A DNA stretch of 64,000 nucleotides, from assembly GCF_000174355.1 (NCBI RefSeq), contig NZ_ACIS01000010.1, positions 1 to 64,000 on the forward strand. Direction: 5' to 3'. Positions 62,101 through 64,000 of the stretch are shown here, piece by piece. Positions within the stretch are counted from its first letter, which is position 1. Each line of letters opens with the position of its first letter. The DNA is from Pseudogulbenkiania ferrooxidans 2002. GTDB lineage: Bacteria > Pseudomonadota > Gammaproteobacteria > Burkholderiales > Chromobacteriaceae. Under the pieces are notes generated by a model, which was given only the letters and a program-made list of their open reading frames with translations, was not told the DNA's origin and did no database searches. The position numbers were made by a program, and so were the translations under genes.

Positions 62101-63241
62101 ACGCCGTTGAGGTGGCCTGGCGGGCGTCGAGCCAGTAGAGCGCCAGCGCCAGCATCAGGCCGTCCAGCCCGGCCAGGTGGATCTGCTCGGGCAGGCCGAG
62201 GTAGGCCGGCACCGCCACGCCTTCCTGCAGCGCCACCAGGTGCTGCAGCAGGCCGTAGCTCTGGCCGAGGTTGTGCTTGATGCCGTGCTGGATCGCCTGC
62301 TTCAACTCGGCCTGGCGCGCCGGATCGGCGGCACCGAGCAGGGCCAGGCAGTAGAGCGCGTGCAGTTCGGCCGGCAGGTCGAGCTTGCGTTGCCGGGTCT
62401 CGGCCTTGCGCTCGTCGCGCCAGGCGTCGAGATGGGCCAGCGCCGCGCCGTAGCTGCCCTGCAGCAGCAGCGCGCTAAGCGCGCCGCCGAGGCTGTTGCC
62501 GAGGCGGCCGAACAACGCCACGCGCTCGCCATCGCCGCGCCACAGCGCCTGGCGCAGCAGCCATTCGGCCAATTCGTCCCAATCGCTGTAGCCGCTGTCC
62601 CAGCGCGACAGCGCGTAGTCGTAGCCGTGACGGAAGCCGTCGAAGCGCCAGCAGGCCTCCGGCAGGTAGTCGAGCAGCAGCGTCACCTGCACGTCGTCGG
62701 CCAGGCCGTCGAACAAGGCGCGCCCGGCAGCGTCGGCGAACAGCCGCTTGGCCGGCGCCGGCGGCGTCTGCCCGCTGCGTTGCTGCAGCTCGTGCAACTG
62801 CGCGAGCCAGCGCTGCGCCGGCCTGGCCTGGCCCGCGAGCACGGCGAGCCACAGCTGCAGCTGGCACTGCGCCGGGTCCGCGGCGCCCCAGTTCGCCTGG
62901 CGGCTGCCGAGGTGCTCCGGCAGCAGCTTGCTCCAGCGCGCCAGTTCGCGCCGGTCCTGCAGCAAGGGCAGCAAGGCGGCGTTGCGCGCCGCCGGCACCA
63001 GGCGGTAGGGCAGGCCGGGGGTGCGCACGATCCACTGCCGGTTCTCCAGCTCGGCCAGCAGGGTGCCGAGGCGCACGCTGTCGAGCTCCTTGCCGTGGGC
63101 GTCGTGTACTTCGGCGCGGTGCAGCAGCGTCAGCAGGTTGGCCTTGGTCTCGCCGCCGGGCAGCAGCGCCAGCACGGCCAGCAGCGCCTGGTGGGCAGGG
63201 GTGAGCGCGGGCTCGATGTGGTGGGAAAACGAGTCGGTCAT
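59129..63241 (-). CDS. Large SNF2/RapA-type helicase-like ATPase
   Basis: 1370 aa. About the first 920 residues are an unrecognised helical and beta-rich extension (only the C-terminal third resembles Swi2/Snf2). The motor has motif I [19 protein letters not shown], motif II [16 protein letters not shown], then HELICc elements ([52 protein letters not shown]). The start at ATG 63241 (MTDSFSHH) is preferred over an extension of 22 codons. It probably remodels DNA-protein or transcription complexes; the target is unknown. Confidence 0.92.
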   Translation of the reverse strand: [1370 protein letters not shown]

Positions 63242-63273
63242 GGTCGGTGGGGCAGAACGGCGAAACGACAGGG

Positions 63274-63282
63274 TTGGCCGAA
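63274..63282 (+). repeat. TTGGCCGAA repeat word
   Basis: One copy lies 33 bp upstream of the helicase start. Confidence 0.6.
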
Positions 63283-63429
63283 GACCCGGTACGGGGGCGA
63301 CGGCCAAGCTGTTCTAAAAGGAAGGTATTCCCAAAAGCATTAGGACCGAGAAAACGCAGCCTGGCAAGGCGAGCGTCTGCGAGGCTAAGGCGAAAGCCAG
63401 TAAGCGGGGCCGCAGCCCCTGCACAGAGG

Positions 63430-63530
63430 ACGGCAAGCGCTCGCCGAGCGAATCTCCGCGTGCCAATCTATCGCTCAGCAAATCAAGGATTTGCACGCAG
63501 AATTGGCCAGCGAGAGATTCGCACGCAGCC
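63430..63530. repeat. Dispersed intergenic repeat, copy 3
   Basis: This copy has nested inverted elements: outer GCGAATCTC (63448-63456) with GAGATTCGC (63514-63522), middle GCCAAT (63462-63467) with ATTGGC (63502-63507), and an inner perfect 7-bp stem GCAAATC-AAG-GATTTGC (63478-63494) followed by ACGCAG. It lies in the 335-bp region between the helicase and hemL. The rest of that region (63242-63429, with a GGGGC/GCCCC stretch near 63404-63420) holds no gene that I can see. Confidence 0.7.
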
Positions 63531-63576
63531 CGCGCAACGCCGCTGACAACGTTACCGGTTCTAAGGCGAAGTGGAA

Positions 63577-64000
63577 CTACAGCCGCGCCAAGGCGCGGCG
63601 CGCGGCGGCGATGGTGTCGTCGATCAGCGCGTCGCTATGGGCGATCGACACGAAACCGGCCTCGTAGGCGGACGGCGCCAGATAGATGCCTTCGTCCAGC
63701 ATGGCGTGGAAGAAGGCCTTGAAGCGGGCGATGTCGCAACGCGTGGCCTCGGCGTAGCTGGTCGGCACGGTGTCGCTGAAGTAGAAGCCAAACATGCCGC
63801 CGACGCTGTCGGTGCTCATCGCCACGCCGGCGTCGCGCGCGGCGTCGGCCAGACCCGCCGCCAGCTTGGCGCTGCGGGCGCCGAGGGTGTCGTGGAAGCC
63901 CGGCTGTTGGATCAGCTTGAGCGTGGTCAGCCCGGCCGCCACCGCCAGCGGGTTGCCGGACAGCGTGCCGGCCTGGTAGACGTTACCCAGCGGCGCGATC
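63577..64000 (-). CDS. hemL: Glutamate-1-semialdehyde 2,1-aminomutase, 3' part
   Basis: The C-terminal ~140 residues of HemL; the gene runs off the window edge, so the N-terminus and active-site Lys are not seen. The [22 protein letters not shown] segment, the [10 protein letters not shown] stretch, and the [21 protein letters not shown] and [12 protein letters not shown] motifs are characteristic. It makes 5-aminolevulinate in the C5 haem pathway. The gene is complete at its 3' end. Confidence 0.93.
   Translation of the reverse strand, partial: IAPLGNVYQAGTLSGNPLAVAAGLTTLKLIQQPGFHDTLGARSAKLAAGLADAARDAGVAMSTDSVGGMFGFYFSDTVPTSYAEATRCDIARFKAFFHAMLDEGIYLAPSAYEAGFVSIAHSDALIDDTIAAARRALARL

Noticed and set aside
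59147-62110. 987-codon plus-strand open frame opposite the helicase
   Set aside because: It is the antisense shadow of a well-supported SNF2 protein.

Overview
The window is a GC-rich chromosomal segment of a betaproteobacterium, most likely order Neisseriales, family Chromobacteriaceae. This rests on overall gene content, protein style and a Neisseria-like neighbourhood (yggS/pilT/pilU, proC, yggT). I cannot fix genus or species. No rRNA, tRNA, CRISPR array, prophage or insertion sequence is visible. Almost all of it is ordinary core or near-core chromosome.

Layout. 0-2.6 kb: hslVU heat-shock protease and a small YdcH-type protein on the minus strand. 2.7-7.6 kb: Fur-boxed tonB-exbB-exbD, a siderophore receptor and a PiuC-type dioxygenase. 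7.7-17.1 kb: a chemotaxis and signalling block with a PAS protein coupled to a methyl-accepting protein, a second Cache-type receptor, and a very large hybrid histidine kinase with its response regulator. 17.3-22.6 kb: parC-pilS-pilR in one overlapping minus-strand run, with elaA divergent from parC. 24.3-30.6 kb: a central carbon block (tkt, gapA, pgk, a LysE-type exporter, fbaA). 30.7-36.2 kb: an unusual minus-strand signalling operon containing a small membrane protein, an SLC5-STAC histidine kinase, a stand-alone receiver, and a membrane pseudokinase fused to a DnaQ-type exonuclease. 36.3-41.6 kb: an HPP-CBS protein, molybdopterin genes (moaD, moaE, mobA), an AIM24-like protein, DAHP synthase and a cysteine-poor DksA. 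41.8-49 kb: cytochrome c, yggT, proC, yggS, pilT, pilU, an EAL-HDOD protein and thpR. 49.1-53.2 kb: a glutamate/aspartate ABC uptake cluster with an ATPase gene at each end. 53.4-64 kb: rsmA, a YqaA-like protein, cyaY, lptM, a HisC-like aminotransferase, a cupin, a diguanylate cyclase, a giant SNF2 helicase and the 3' part of hemL.

Two genome-level signals stand out. First, the 9-mer TTGGCCGAA (extended GGTTGGCCGAAGCC) occurs at least 24 times on both strands, often just after stop codons and twice as inverted pairs placed like terminators. This is how Neisseriaceae DNA uptake sequences are laid out, but the word is different, and the window also carries type IV pilus motor and regulator genes. 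Second, a dispersed intergenic repeat of roughly 90-150 nt occurs three times and contains a small hairpin; in two copies the stem differs by a compensatory base-pair change. Gene calls rest on reading translated proteins and remembered family motifs, not on a database search.
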